This document shows positions 21,942-35,200 of a stretch of DNA of 64,000 nt, piece after piece. Source of the stretch: Omphalotus guepiniiformis (lineage: Eukaryota > Basidiomycota > Agaricomycetes > Agaricales > Omphalotaceae); assembly GCA_028554645.1 (NCBI GenBank), contig JAQOOI010000017.1, positions 868,001 through 932,000 of the forward strand, written 5' to 3'. A program made the position numbers and the translations under genes. Every line of letters begins with the position of its first letter. Position 1 is the stretch's first letter. The notes under the pieces are model-generated. The model saw nothing but the letters and a program-made list of their open reading frames with translations, did not search any database and was not told the origin of the DNA.

Positions 21942-23790
21942 AGGTTCTAATCGTTAATGAAATCTTCACTTTGGGATACAATCTGAAGTCTATCATATTC
22001 GAGGATCTCTTTGCTAGTACCGAGCTCGACGTCTTGGTGCCTGAGTCCGCACTGTAACTTCCTTCTACAGGACCTGAAAGTCGTTCAGCTGGTTGGGATG
22101 CGGATGAATGGCTTGCCAGCTTACAGAGGTTGGATCGAAAGCAGGCATTCTTTGGTCAGTCTATGTCTTGCATTTCATTTTCCTGAGCATTCTGTGACAA
22201 AGTTTCTAGATGAACATTTACAGACTCTCCTCACTTTACGAATGCCGCATATATCCGATGTCGAGCCAGCCAACGAGATTGAGCCACCGCGACACATTCT
22301 CTCTTTCCTGACACAATTTCAGATCTCGCTCGAGGCGTCTTAAAATCCAACCGCACCAGCAGCACAAGATGCGGTTTCTCCTAATATTACTCGAGATAAC
22401 TCGCCAAATCCAAGTGGACTAGTTCCTACACCACGTTCTGCGTCTACGCGTTTTACTGTGACTATACCACCTCTTTCTGGGGGAGCATCAAGCCCGCCTC
22501 CACGAACGGCGAGCTTGAAGAAACCAGCGAACCCGAATCTTGCCTTCTCACCCAACCCTTAGGAAGCGCTGGTCGTGGGGATGACGGTGCTACTGCTACC
22601 CTAGTTGGATGGTGTCCGACTCGAGATAATATCGACGCAGCAGCGAAAACATTTCAACGGAAGGGAAGAGGGAAGAAAAGCTCTCAGGGTGGAACTGGTA
22701 AATTTCCACTACACCTTGCCTCGCATGAGCAGTATAACCTTTTATATGCAGTGACTTTCCTGCGTTCACCTGCGGAGGAAGCACTAGACGGTGTTGGCGC
22801 GTTGCTAAATCCAAATCTCTTAACTGGTGTGGGAGTGAACTCATTACCTAGCGCGGGAGTCGGGGTTGGTGGCGCTAGCGGGTTACAGAGCCCGGGTGCG
22901 GACAAGGCCCTACAGCGGGCAGTGACTATCAATATCTTTGGAAAGCCCTACTTTCTCTCATCCGAGTCTCGGTCAATTGCCAACTTGGATGTGACAACCA
23001 AGGATCTCAATTGCCCGACAACAACCTTTTCATCCCGGTGGAACTGTGTCTTAGATCTGTCCCTGGCGCAACACCATCATTTGCAAAATTACGATGAAGG
23101 AATACGGCGAGGCTACCTTTGTTGGCGGCATTCAAACAGGCAACGCTCGCAATAACAACAATGTCCTACCAGAACCGGCTTCCCCGTTCCCCGTTTCTGT
23201 CTCCTTCAGTAACTCATCCTTTCCCTCCGTCCCCGTACCCATCTTTCGCGTCTATAATCTCGCCCCGTGATCGACGCTCGCTTGGGCTTGTCCCTGGTCC
23301 CGCATCTGGTGGTGGAAGCACGACGTCGTCACCAGGACGGAGATTCAGCCTTGGTGTCGGCTTTCCGTCTGTCTCTGGGGCAGCTACGGCTGGTATGGCT
23401 GAGAAGCGACATACGCTGCCTAAATTGCCTGGGCTAAGTGGAGTACTTGCCCGGGTGCGCTCGGCTGGTGCTGGATTGTTGCATCTTATCAAAGTAATTG
23501 ACAGCATCCTCGTTCGTCTTTGGACTACAGGTGTACTTCCTTTGGAGAACAGAGTACGTGCAGGTCCGTTGCTGCTATTAGCCTATCAATCTGTGCGCAT
23601 GAAGTTCCTCTCCGTTACCCCTGGTGTTCATTCAATTGACATCTTAACACTGACGGGACGTTGAAAGTGGGTTTTGATGAACTTGCGGTGAGATTTCTCT
23701 TTATGGGCTGGCGAGATACCTATTATTGACTGACTGCATGGTAGGTCTGTGATAGATGTGGTCGACATGAGCCACGTTTTATTACAGTTT
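21942..23790 (+). pseudogene. TRS65: TRAPPII Trs65-like pseudogene, inverted copy with C-terminal part
   Basis: The first 600 bases are the inverted near-copy of 18818-18260. The initiator is ATA instead of ATG. TAA replaces a Gln codon in exon 1 (about 22053) and a Tyr codon in exon 2 (about 22340). After the Pro-rich linker an internal deletion removes the segment homologous to 17.6-18.2 kb and joins to ATLVGWCPTRDNIDAAAKTF, LASHEQYNLLYAVTFLRSP and QRAVTINIFGKPYF. Frames then shift repeatedly: EYGEATFVGGIQTGNARNNN, SYQNRLPRSPFLSP, LSGVLARVRSAGAG, and VRMKFLSVTPGVHSIDILTL with a frameshift just after LTL, then MNLR|SVIDVV. These pieces correspond to middle and C-terminal Trs65 regions. Multiple stops and frameshifts make it a pseudogene. 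Confidence 0.75.
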
Positions 23791-23974
23791 ACTGACTATC
23801 TTAGTTGTGTTGTTGAGTGTCGCAACTGTAGCCTGTCATCTAGTCAATTGTGAATGGCAGAAAACCTTTGTTCAAGAAATTATATTATCTTATCTACACG
23901 TTCAAATAGCAAAGTGACATTCTCCGTTCAGTGATGACGATGTACATATTTTTCATGATGATGATGGTAACACA

Positions 23975-26275
23975 TTAAACAATGAAAAATCGACCGAAGT
24001 ACGCCTTGATACTCTCAAACCCTTGCGACCCTGGTAGCAAAGCACCAACATATCCATCCGGACGCACTACAATCACAGAAATCTCCTCTTCGTCTACAGC
24101 GTAATGTCGATAGGCATACCCATCACGATCGACAAACGAAAAGTCCGCGGTCGGTGAATTCGTAGGATCTGCGGCGACACGCTCTGACGCTCCACTGGGA
24201 TAAATGAGGACACTTTTGACGGTTCCCTGAGGATATGCCGCGAGTGTCTCGAGCAGCTTCTGAACCTGTGTCATAGCTCCCATATTTCCAACAAAAATGA
24301 GCACAGTATGGTAGGTGATTTTGAAGATGTCAAAGAGACTTGTCACTTCTTCACCTGATGCCTGGATTGGCACTAACCCAGGAGCATCTGGAGCTCTATC
24401 ACCTGCTCTGACAGGCTCCCCAACGCTCTTGCGATAAGGATCAAGGATCTCTGCAGGAGGTAGCTTTTCATCTAGGACCAGACTGCTCCCTCTATAATTG
24501 ATACCAAATTGACTGAACTCGGATCCTCGTTTCCACGATTCCTGAAGGTCTTCCTTGTTTGTCGCTCGGAAAGTCTTGTTGAAGAGCAGAGTCGTCTTGT
24601 CCAACATTGCAGCGATGACTGGCAGACGTTCTCCAGAGTATGACTCCAAAATAGTTTCTGGAGCCAGACCTTTGAACACAAGGGAAAGCTTCCATGCAAG
24701 GTTCAACTAGATCAATTGTGTGAATGAATGTGCCTGCAACACCAAGTTGTCAATAAACGCTTACGGAGTCTTGGATTCCCGAATTCAATCCCTGCCATCA
24801 ACCGGACGTCAGTACAAGATACGCGAAACATAGCATTAATTATATACTGACTTGCCCACCAGTAGGACTATGAACGTGAGCGGCATCTAAAAAGGGTTCA
24901 ACAATCTATCAGAGAACAGAGTTCAAACACTCACCTCCAGCAAGGAACACCCTCCCTTTGCCAAAGGTATCCACCATACGAATGTTGGGTCTATTGGCAA
25001 GAACGAAGAAAGACCATCACTTCGTAGAACCAGTGGCGCGTAGCGCGGTGAAACAGGACTGACCTCCATACACTCAAACATATTAGCTTTCCGAAATGAA
25101 AATCAGTTCGGCCTGTGATATCAGAGATCGCTTTCACGAGAGTTTCACGGTTCGTTGATATTTGCACTGCGTCAAGTGTAGCTCCGCCGACGAGAAACTG
25201 AAAGCGATCATCGCCTTCCTTTGGATAGGGCCGCAGTACAACGCTATCCATAATTCATTGTTTATCACTTCTTTTTTCGGTTTGCGAGCTGCGAGTGACA
25301 TACATTGCGCTAGTAAAATCCTCGCCCCATGAATGAAGATACTGAACACAATCAGCGTGACCCTAATGTCCTGAAACAGCACTCAATTTATTAGACTTAC
25401 CTGGTGCCCCCACTCATTCTTTAAATGAATATCACCTGTCACCAACGCCACCGCAGGCGGACTCTCTCCCAAGAATGTGCAGCCAAGGCCTTTACGGACA
25501 GCACTATGCGCACCGTCAGCTCCGATTAAATATGCCGCTCGTGTGCTCTCAGCAACCTCGATACCGTCCTTGATCCTCTTTATATGCGCAATAACATGAT
25601 CTGAATACTGTTCGAATGATTCGAGCCATGTTCCGAGTTCAACTTCGCATCTGTATTCTTTCTGCAAACGCAAACGAAGGAGTTTTTCGTGATCATCTTG
25701 CGGGACGTTGCGATAGTTGATCTATAATGATTGACAGGGTAATTAAGAACGAGTTGATCTATGATATCTGCGCAGTAATACTCACATAAGGACAATCAGG
25801 TGTTTTCTCTCCTAATTCTGACAAGTGGTGCAACATCGGCGGTTGTCCGTCATCGGGCACGGCGTGTCGCTGTATCTGTTGAGGAGCACCAGAGGCCTCC
25901 ATCACTTCCTCGAGGATGCCCAGGAATTTGTACATCTCCAAAATACGAGGCTGGATGGCGTTGTGGTAAGAAACCAAGCAGAGTTCGATATTTTTATGAC
26001 ACACCTGAATCGCTGGGCCTCGCATGCCGACACGATATATCAAGTCTTTCTGAATGATTCTAACTGGTATATCGTTTCGTAGCAGTGCCAAAGCGAGAGC
26101 CAAGCCTGATTGTGAACCATAAAATGTCATGTTCATAATACACTTCCTTCCACACAAAGTAGACTCGATATACCTGTTGGTCCAGCGCCAGCCTAGGGCC
26201 CGAAACATAAGATAATTCACAAAATTTTTAACGAGGGTCTGTTTCACTTACAATCAATACAGGATTTGCAGACAT
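23975..26275 (-). CDS. FAD-dependent aromatic monooxygenase (phenol 2-monooxygenase / PHBH type)
   Basis: Class A flavin monooxygenases hydroxylate aromatic rings using NAD(P)H. The ATG at 26273-26275 begins MSANPVLI; across small introns this becomes AGAGPTGLALALALLRNDIP, the Rossmann FAD motif. Then come RGPAIQPRILEMYKFLGILE, the DG motif AAYLIGADGAHSAVRKGLG, and, in several tiny exons, VFLAGDAAHVHSPTGGQGLN with SGIQDSLNLAWKLSLVFKG (second FAD motif). The C-terminal part (from about 24450), APDAPGLVPI to YGRFFIV-stop, has the thioredoxin-like domain of this subfamily (RPDGYVGALLPG near the end). At least nine introns. The AGAG in place of the common GAG start is minor. The substrate cannot be told from sequence. 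A TATAAAA lies 59-65 bases upstream of the ATG. Confidence 0.9.
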
Positions 26276-26333
26276 CTTCAAATTCCGAACCACTCTTGGG
26301 GAGGATCTACACCCAACGCTGGGAGAAAGGTCA

Positions 26334-26340
26334 TTTTATA
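26334..26340 (-). promoter_or_regulatory. TATA box (TATAAAA on the minus strand)
   Basis: TTTTATA on the plus strand, 59-65 bases upstream of the FAD monooxygenase start codon. Confidence 0.5.
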
Positions 26341-26602
26341 TCCCTTTCAAGAGGTGATAAGAATCGAATATAAATCTCTTCAGCAGTCTAGGCAACGGTA
26401 AAGAGCAGGTAAAGAGTTATAAAAAGATCTCGGAAATTATAGATGATGGCAAAGCGGAAAGATGACCAAGGGAGAATGAGAAAGATTCTGATTGCGTTCA
26501 CAGTCAATGCCATAAAGTCCAGCGCTGCGGCTAGGGAAGAACATCCACAAGTTGTTTACATACATATACACATTACAGTGGTACGAGATGGTTACATTTC
26601 CT

Positions 26603-29600
26603 TCACAAAGCCTTCATTGAGGACAGAACTTTTCTTAGCATTTCCTCCAAAGCCGTGAAGCGGGTATCAACCTGTTCCTCTAATGCTTGGAAACGCTCTT
26701 CAACTCCAGCAAGTTTCGTCTCCAGTTGCAAAAGTCTGCTTTCCGTAGTGGGTGCCTCCGGAATTGACTCATTATTGTGGATTCTGATGAGATGATCCTG
26801 AACTGCATGCCATGGCGCTGGCCCATCTGACAGAGTAGGTACTCTGTTTGCTTCGCACTCATCGCAGATGTAAGCGTCCGGGGCTAAATGCATGTCAGTC
26901 AGTTAGACGGACCGGTGAAGAACGACTTAGTCAACGTACAGCAGTACAAGCAAACCCAGCATGGCGTAGAAACTGCTTTCCTGCAGCAGCAACATAACGG
27001 CTCACTAGTCTTTGCCTTCTCGGACCGATTGCGCTTGTTTTCGGGATCGATGCGGTTCAAAAGAGAGCTCATGGAACGAAAAAGAGACTTGACCCTGTTT
27101 GACACAATCCGAGCTTCGGGAATAGCGTAAGCTATCTCCCCATCCAAGATGACCTCGTCAACTTTGAGAAGTGCGTGTGACAGCTGGTGGTTGAAACTAT
27201 CTCTTGAACAAGTGGTATCTCGACAATTCAAACAGAGGTCGATGCCGTTCGAAAAATCATCTTCAATACATGTTAGGCATATAAAGCGGCTCCGAATGAT
27301 TTCGCATTTGCAGGAGTCGCACGTGTAACCTCTGTGTCCGTATCGAGGGATGTCAGAGCGAAACATACGACGAAACCAGGACCTGACACTCACAAGTGCC
27401 ATGTATACGAAGATTCGATCATCGGGCTAATAATGGACCTGTAAAATCGCGCATCTGTAGGATGGATCTTCGCTTGAAGTATGTTCAACTCCTTATACTC
27501 ATCGCCGGACAGCGGGTCTGAAGGGGAATAATTATATCTATGAACCTCGCTGCGGAGTGTCAGTTCCAGGAATCGCTCTCTTTCTTTTCCCCGACTCTTG
27601 AGGTATTTCCATGAGAACTTGCGACATTGCACTTGTTCCAGAACAGCAGAGCAGGCAAACACCCATCTGTCGCGGGCAGTTTTGCTCGTGGATCCCATAG
27701 GCGCATGGTATCTCCAGGCAAACGCAGGAGTTCGATTAAAGAAGAAGGTCCGAAGCACTTCTGCGGAGGGTTCTTCTTGATTATCATCTCCCTAGAAGGA
27801 GAAGATGTTCTCAGAGCTACCTTCCAAAGTTCAACATCGCGTACCTCTGAATGGGTATCATCCGTCCCATCGTCTTCATTCCCAGACTGAGAAATCTTCT
27901 CGTGACCAGTCACTCCTAGCTTGCTATCCTCTTCTTCACTGCTCTCTTTCTCGCTATCCTCTCCGCCGCCACTGCCTGTCTCGCTGTTCTCCTCATCGCC
28001 ACGTCCTTGATCGCTGCTCGTCTCGCCCATACTCTTCGAATCGGATTCTTCGTCTCCAGAATTGCTCGAGGAATCACTATCATCTTCATCATCTTCATCT
28101 TCAAATCCTGGCTGGAAGGACCCAGAGAGGTCTTCTGTGTCTGGATTGAATTTCCCTTCGGCGGTGACACGATACCCATCATCATAGAGGAAATTCAGAC
28201 TCAAGTCGTTTTCCTTCGATAGAGTGCCTGTGACAGTCATCGTTCCTAGATATGTCTCTGCAACACCAGTGAATTTCCCTGTCGCGTCGATGCCGTTAAT
28301 CTGAATCTGAAATACGCCATCTGACGAATAGATCTCCTCCGGAGCTTGAATCCATAGATGACCGGCCCAATATCCCAGCAAAGGGTGAGAGAACTGTTCG
28401 GAGTTGTTCTTTGTAGGTATGAAAGCCGAATCTGAGTATCTGTACACCTCAGACTCCAGTGTATCCTTGACGCCGTATCTCAGAATGCTAAGTGGTATTC
28501 GAGTCTTGTCAATGTCTTCATCGTCATCTTGATCAGACCAAGGAAGAAGAGTGTTATCTCTTGGTGCCCGTGGAGGAGATTCGTACGATAGTTGAAGCTG
28601 AACAAGGCATTTAACGACTGTTGTAGAGAATGGACGCTGAGGACTCACTAAACCAAATGAGAAATTTCCTAGCCTCTCTTTCACGTCATTTGTCGTTTGT
28701 CTGAAGATAGATTCTAAAGTCAAACCCCAATGCTCTACGTACAGGTAAAGCAGGCTTACATTCTAATGCTTCAACACGGTCGTCCAAAGCGCGGAACAAG
28801 TTCTGCAGTGATGCACTCATTCCAGAGAACTCTTCCGCGTCAAGTACATGTGTCTGAGCCAAGTAGAAGATTTGGAGGTGCCTCTTCAAAAGCAAATAAA
28901 TCAGAGGAAAGATGAACTACAAGGACTGATTATGACCAGACGGTAACGGAGACAAATTAAAAATAAACCTGCCCGTTCAATGCGTCCAGGACCGGTGATG
29001 AGAGAAACAGTGGCTGCCGTATCAATGTCATACTCAACAGAATCAAGATTATCTTGTAGACGTTTCTCTTCGGCTTCCGTGTAAGCGTTCGCAAATCGCT
29101 CGAGACGTGCGTCACTCAAGACATTTGGGTTGACCGATTGAGTAGCTCGCAAGAGTAGGTCGATGCGGTGGAAAGTGGTATGGGCCAGGTATTCGTCCAT
29201 ATGTCTACGGTTCGACGGCAGCATTTTGATGTCATCAGAAAGTTGGCTGCCGATTTCATAGGTTATCGCAGTATTCATCATGCGAATGAGTGCATAGATC
29301 TTCCTCTTGTATTGATCAATCGAGATATGCCATCCTAAAAGCAGATTAAGTAAGTAGGATGCGTGCTATATAATGAAGGCTGACCTGCTGCCCAATACGC
29401 AATCCAAATCGGCAAACTAAGAGAGCGCATCAATATCGTTCGCTTGCGCATAACTCAAAACTGACTTGCTCACCTCCAACCATCCGGCCTCGAAACAGCA
29501 AAATGATTCACTTCTTTGATACTAATGAAACCAGTCCCATCGTCGTCGATTGCTTCCAAGATCGGCTGGACATGAGCAACATTGAGGTATCTCAGAGCCC

Positions 29601-31367
29601 ATTCGTCATCTTTAGGCTTAAAGATCAAACCCAATTCAGTATCGACTGTCGACGTTGGAGACGCGGGAACAGAAGACAACGGAGCTTCCCAGGCAGACGT
29701 CTCGACGACAATCATATCTGCACTATACTTATCGCTATAATAGTCTTGAAGAGCAAGCACGAAATGGCGTGCTTTAACGCTACCCTTCCAGCCCTACAAT
29801 GCAAAAGGAGTTAGTAAGAATGCAAAAGGCTGAAGAAGGCTGTTGGCAAACCATGTCCTTCCATATCGTCTGCATGTCCTACATCGCGATATCTCTGAGT
29901 ATGGCATGCCAGTCGGATATCAAATAAAACCTACTGCATCAAGAATTCTATCATGCGCTCCGGACTGAAGAACGGATATGATATGTTCTCCCTCCTGGTG
30001 TAACGAATCTTGAAACATGTCCTTAATCTGCTTGCTTTGCATTTCGAGTTTACGCTCGAACAATACCATATTTCTCTTCAGCGATTCATCCAGATCCATC
30101 GTGTATTCACGGAGAAGCTTCTTCCTCGCAGTAGCAAGATCCTTCGCCTCATCGCCGGTTTTGTAAGACGTGACCCCTGAAATACCCTCTCCACTGATCT
30201 CGATGAGCTCTTGCAGTAGCTGGTCATTTTCAAGACACGCTTTGACACCACCCTTTTTTTCTATAAGCTCCTGAGCTTCCCTCTCGCGGTGTGAATCTAG
30301 TTTACGAAGAATCGTCAGCATAGTTTGTTCCATCGACCGCATCTGAGACGATTGATCGTCAAGTTTAGTATTTGCTGCATCGACTCCGAGAGCTGTGTGA
30401 ATACTGAGAGCGAATTTAAGATCTTTTCGGTGCTGAATGAAGCGGTCCCCATATGATGCAAGACGCGCTTCATATTTCATGGCCTTTACGGTCTTAGCTA
30501 CGCATTTAAGTTTCCTCATCAGTGATGCACACATTGGGACTGGGTTGACGCACCCAGGAAGCCTTTCTTCAAGTAATGATCACACTCAGACCCCGTTTCC
30601 TTGATATCTTTTCCTATTGCCTCTAGTAGAGCAGTCATTCGATCTTGGATTGTAGTGCCATCCGGACCTTTTTGCTCGGGATCTTTCATGTGACGTAGGC
30701 TGTACTCAATCATTGAATAAGTCGAAGCATATCACAGGAAACAGGTAAACGCACTCAAATAGCACTGTCATCGTCTCTTGCATCTGAATCTTGAGGGCAA
30801 TGACTTTCCTATTATTCTGCCTCCTGGTCAAGTCCAACGATATAACCAGCTTGAAGGCGGTCACAGCCACTTAGACAATAGTAGACATAAATGAGCATCC
30901 CATCCTATGCACATTCTGAATCACGTACCTCCAACAAACGGATGGAGTTGGCCAAGTGCGTCCAGCCCTTTGATCACAATCTGTGAGTTCTCCACAAACG
31001 AATATATTGCTGAGTCGATTGCTCTCGCATCTTTCAAATTCACGAGACCTGACGCGGCTGCCGTGATAGCAGACTGATTAGCATTATAGAAAGAGTTCAC
31101 GGAATCATAGGCTGATTTAGCCCTAGTCCCTCCGCTGATAACCTTGTCCACTGAATAGCACTCCTCAATATGCACAATCAAGTTCGAATAGCACTGAAAC
31201 GTACGCAGATCATCAGCCCTTTGTTGCCCTTTGGATAGCTCCGTGTTCTGAAGGGTGGTATTGATCCTATATGCGGAGTCTATTGACTGTTGCAGATCGA
31301 CCGCATCCTGTGGGCTCCCAGTGGTTGTGACACTTATTCTCGGAAGTGGTTTGTCAAGGTCCGACAT
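26603..31367 (-). CDS. Large EF-hand / ZZ zinc-finger protein
   Basis: I read this as one multi-exon gene starting at the ATG at 31365-31367 (MSDLDKPLPRISVTTTG). Order: a helical N-terminal region with LRHMKDPEQKGPDGTTIQDR and ALSIHTALGVDAANTKLDD, a coiled coil, an EF-hand loop (DDDGTGFISIKEVNHFAVSR), LPIWIAYWAAGWHISIDQYK, further helices, then a beta-rich block HPLLGYWAGHLWIQAPEEIY ... FKGVAETYLG-like, a long Glu/Ser/Asp stretch, YKELNILQAKIHPTDARFY, and a ZZ finger (YTCDSCKCEIIRSRFICLTC, DLCLNCRD). A second Cys cluster and a C-terminal coiled coil end in KVLSSMKAL-stop. This architecture is common in Agaricomycetes but has no assigned role that I know of. Calcium binding by the EF hand is plausible. 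Some exon joins are approximate. Confidence 0.78.
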
Positions 31368-32212
31368 CACATGCGCAGAGTAAACGGTGTAGTTAGTTGG
31401 TTATGGAGCTGTAGACGTACTGAGGGGTCAGGAAAATGCGGGGGAATTGAGGAGCACTGGTGAGCGTTGAAACGAGGTTTATGAGAAATTTACGTGTCCC
31501 TCAATAAGCACTGAGCGCTGAGCGCTGATCATGAGCAGCGATACACACGGACGGCTTAATGATAGATTTTTATCAACGGAAGCTACGGGGTCGCCTTCGC
31601 CTGCCTTCGCCCCTTCTTGGAGAACAATGTGGTTGGCTTCATTGAGCTAGACAGATGGTGCATTAGATACTGACTTGAAGTTAGGTGCAGGCCTGACGGT
31701 GAACGAATCTTATTCAAAATTAAGCGCGAGGCGATACCGATACTATGACTTACATTGACTGTCTACATGTTAATCTGCCATAGTTGTGCCTGAATTGCGC
31801 TCTAGCCCTTCAATAGATATGTATTGCGCAGAGAAACGGTGGCTTGGGACAACTCCATAACTCGGTGATTTACCTTGTAAGTTTAACGCTGAAGACAGAA
31901 GGGGAAAATCAGGAATGCTACAGTTTCAAGGGATCCGCATGTATGCAGCGCTGGCGCAGAAAGTTTCCACGTGATGCCTTTCACACAGATGTTTTTCAAT
32001 GAACGGGCCTAAGATCGCATTTAAGTCTCCATACATTTCGTATTGGCATAGTGTATGTCTCTGGACGTTGTACTAATTGTCCTATACATTTCATTTCTTC
32101 ATGCGCATGCAGTGATATCAAAACTCTTTGCAAAGACTGTTCAATGGTCTATTCTATCGAAAGCTACAACAATTCTAATATACACACGGATAGCAAAGAT
32201 GAAAACATAAGA
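31368..32212. other. Intergenic region, EF-hand/ZZ promoter and DNMT5 3' flank
   Basis: It contains a GAGCGCTGAGCGCTGA tandem motif near 31508-31530, about 140 bases upstream of the EF-hand/ZZ start, and GCCTTCGCC direct repeats near 31593-31613. No gene recognised. Confidence 0.5.
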
Positions 32213-35200
32213 TCAAACACTTGAAATTTTCTGCGTCCTCTGTTCATAGATCTCCTCGTCGATGGTGTGCTTCGTCAAGAAGCGATAGACATATACATGC
32301 TTCGTCTGACCGTACCTCACCAAGCGCCCAATGGCCTGAGTTTCGCAGGCATTGTATATTTCTTGGGAGGGGGCCAGCAATGGGGAGAGGAAGATAGCGT
32401 GATTGGCAGAGGTCAAATTAGCTCCGCTGGCGCTCTCATCCATCACATTGAGGAGTAATACACGCTCCTCGCTGTCGTTCTGGAACTTCTCCAGGTTCTT
32501 GCTCTTTTGACTAGCGCTTCCTTTGATCTCTAAGAACTTGATCTTATTGAAAGCCAAAGCCTCGGTGACTTTTTTCATAAGATCAGGGAACTGGACGAAG
32601 AGTAGAATGCGGTCGTCCTTCGGGATTTTTGCCCTTCATATAGAACATTAGTACAAATTTTGACTTGACTTGGTAGAAAGCAGACACACTTAATCAGTTT
32701 TACCACCTGTTCCAGCTTCATACCGAAATGCTTTCCACGACCATCTCGCTCGACGTCGTCTACACCCAATGACTCGGCTTTGACAATATTGAGCACCCGT
32801 GCAGCAGACTTGCAAGCGCCAGAACTTGCGTAGACACATTCCTCCTTTTCAGCACAAGACCTGACACAGGCACTGCATCCGACATGACCGCAGGAGGATA
32901 GGACTGCAGTCTCCTCGATGTTTAACTGGTCTCGCCCACAAGACGGGCAAGATAAGACGGGAGGTGTTTCTCTCTGCTTCTGCAAGTCTCGCACCACAGT
33001 GAAGTAACGCAACGATCGTATCCGACCGACGAGTTCCTTCGTTAGTCGTCGAATTTCGTGAGTCTTTTCACGATGTTCCCATATCTCGGCCTTGTCTTTC
33101 TCGCTGAGATTCACATCCTCCTTGCGAAGCTTCGCCTTGCCGGCAGAAACTCCGGCTTCTTCAATGAGTGACAAAACCATCTCTGTCGCATCCTGGTCAT
33201 CCACTCCCTCTGTTCTACAGATCCGGGCCCATTCTTGGAACATAGACTCGCCGCCTTTATTGTGAAGTTTCTGCTCTCGTTTTACGCCATCCTTGATTGC
33301 TCGGAGAAGTTCCCCTTTGCATTCGTTCAATTGCTTCTGGCGCTCCTGGACGATGACATCACAAGCCTTCATGGCATTTTCGTTCGCGGTCTCGAGGTCG
33401 AAATGTGAGCAGCGCTTCAAAAGGGCCTCCTCAGCTGAACTAAGAATTTCTTGAGCGCGAACGAAGTCAAGTCTTTTGTATCAACTTACTTGCTCTCACC
33501 AAGAGATTTGGCGACTCTCTTCTCTCTATCGCTCTCAGTCTTTTTGCCGCGTTTCACAGTCATCTCGAGAGCACGTAGGTGATGTTCTAGTTCAAGATAT
33601 ATGGCTGTTTCAGCGGCAGGAAGGATGATCTCGACTTTCTTCTCCGTCCACGGTATCTCGTCAATTTCAGCAATATTCTAGATTGACAGATGAATAATGA
33701 TAAGCTGGGTCCGAAACTGACGACACTTACCTGTCTAACAAAACGGTCCAAGAATGTCTGTCCAACGCCGTGACGATGTGCGTGCCATTCTAGACTGTGA
33801 ACCTCACGGAATGAATGGAACTTCTCAACGTCTGGAAGAAGGAACGTCAACAGTGAATTCGCAACACTAAATTCAGACCTACCTGTCTGTTCCCTTTTCC
33901 GCTTTCTCGCCTCTGCAGACTGACTCTCTGCGTCATCATAGATACCCAAATGTATGTTCAAGAAGGCCGATATCGTCTTTAGGGCGCCAAAGTCGTGAAT
34001 CGGAGGCGTTCCAGACAAGACCCATTGCCTATCCGCCGTTAGGTTAGTAACAAGCGAAAGGACCTTTCCATCGAGGTAAGTGTATTCATCCACAACTTTT
34101 CGAGAGAAGTGGAACATCTCCAGTGGTGGAGCTTGCATTTGCGTCCAGTCTCGACGTACCCCGGTGCTCTTCAGTTTCCAGGGATCGCTATCAACGCGTT
34201 TCTGTTTCTTGACAGCAGGTTGGCTATCCTCATCCCTCTTGCGCTTTTTTGTGGATTTTGTAGCCTTCCCGGCATCCTTATCAACATCCATGTCATCTTC
34301 TGTAGAGCTGGTAGTGGGTCGCGCAGTCTTTTTCTTGGTGAGCTTCTTGGGTTTGGGCTTTGATTTCGACTTTGACTGCTCCTCCTCAGAGGTCGCTGAC
34401 ATAGCATCCTCCTCGTCTTCATCGCTGCTCTCCTCCGCGAAGCTGTCGTCGTCGTCCGACTGTTTCAAGCGTTTGAGCTGAGCTGTCTTCCGACCGCTTT
34501 TGGCTGTAGAGGCCGCGACGCGCTTTTTGGAAACTTTGGACTGCGGGGCCCCTTCATCCTCACTGGTCGACGTATCATCGTCATCGTCCGACAAAACAAT
34601 AACCTTCGGAGCTGCTGCACGGGGTTTCCGTTTTCGCGGCGCATCAGAATCTTCTCCCTCGGTCTCAGAGGGGGGCACGGAAGAGGGGGGCACGGAAGAA
34701 GCGGACGACGGTATCAGCTCAGGGGTCGACTTCGTCCCCTTCCCTTCGTAGGAAGGGACTACCACGCCGTCCATGATCATTCGGGTCCGCTTCGTCGGTG
34801 CGACAGTGGCTTCTGATTCTTTCGTCCCTTCTTTCGTGTCGGCCACAGTTTTCTCAGCCGCGTCCCTGTATGACTTGCCTTTCAACCTCTTTGACTGCAG
34901 TTGTGCAGCGAGAACAGCTTCCCTGTCAACTAAAATAATAGAATGTTGGGTAAGCATTGATCATGCAGGATCAGCGACAAACAAACCTCTCTTCTGACCC
35001 TCCTGGATCTCATCCTTCACAGCCTGAGGTCCTTCATCCTGTAGACGGTCGGTTTGGGTCTGCAGGGATGACGAGACAGTCCGAAGGTGATCATTGAAAT
35101 GCCGACCATCCTTTGAAGGAAGTGGTCCTACCGCAGCAAGTGCGGAAAGGTTTTCGAGGTAGACGTTACTCTTGAAGATGTTGGATGCCACGATTATGAT

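Noticed and set aside
22751..23664. Two long open frames as independent new genes
   Set aside because: They are frameshifted pieces of the Trs65-like pseudogene; YNLLYAVTFLRSP and VTPGVHSIDILTL belong to one protein in different frames.
34080..34481. 133-codon plus-strand Ser/Phe-rich open frame
   Set aside because: It is the antisense shadow of the acidic/Lys-rich insert of DNMT5.
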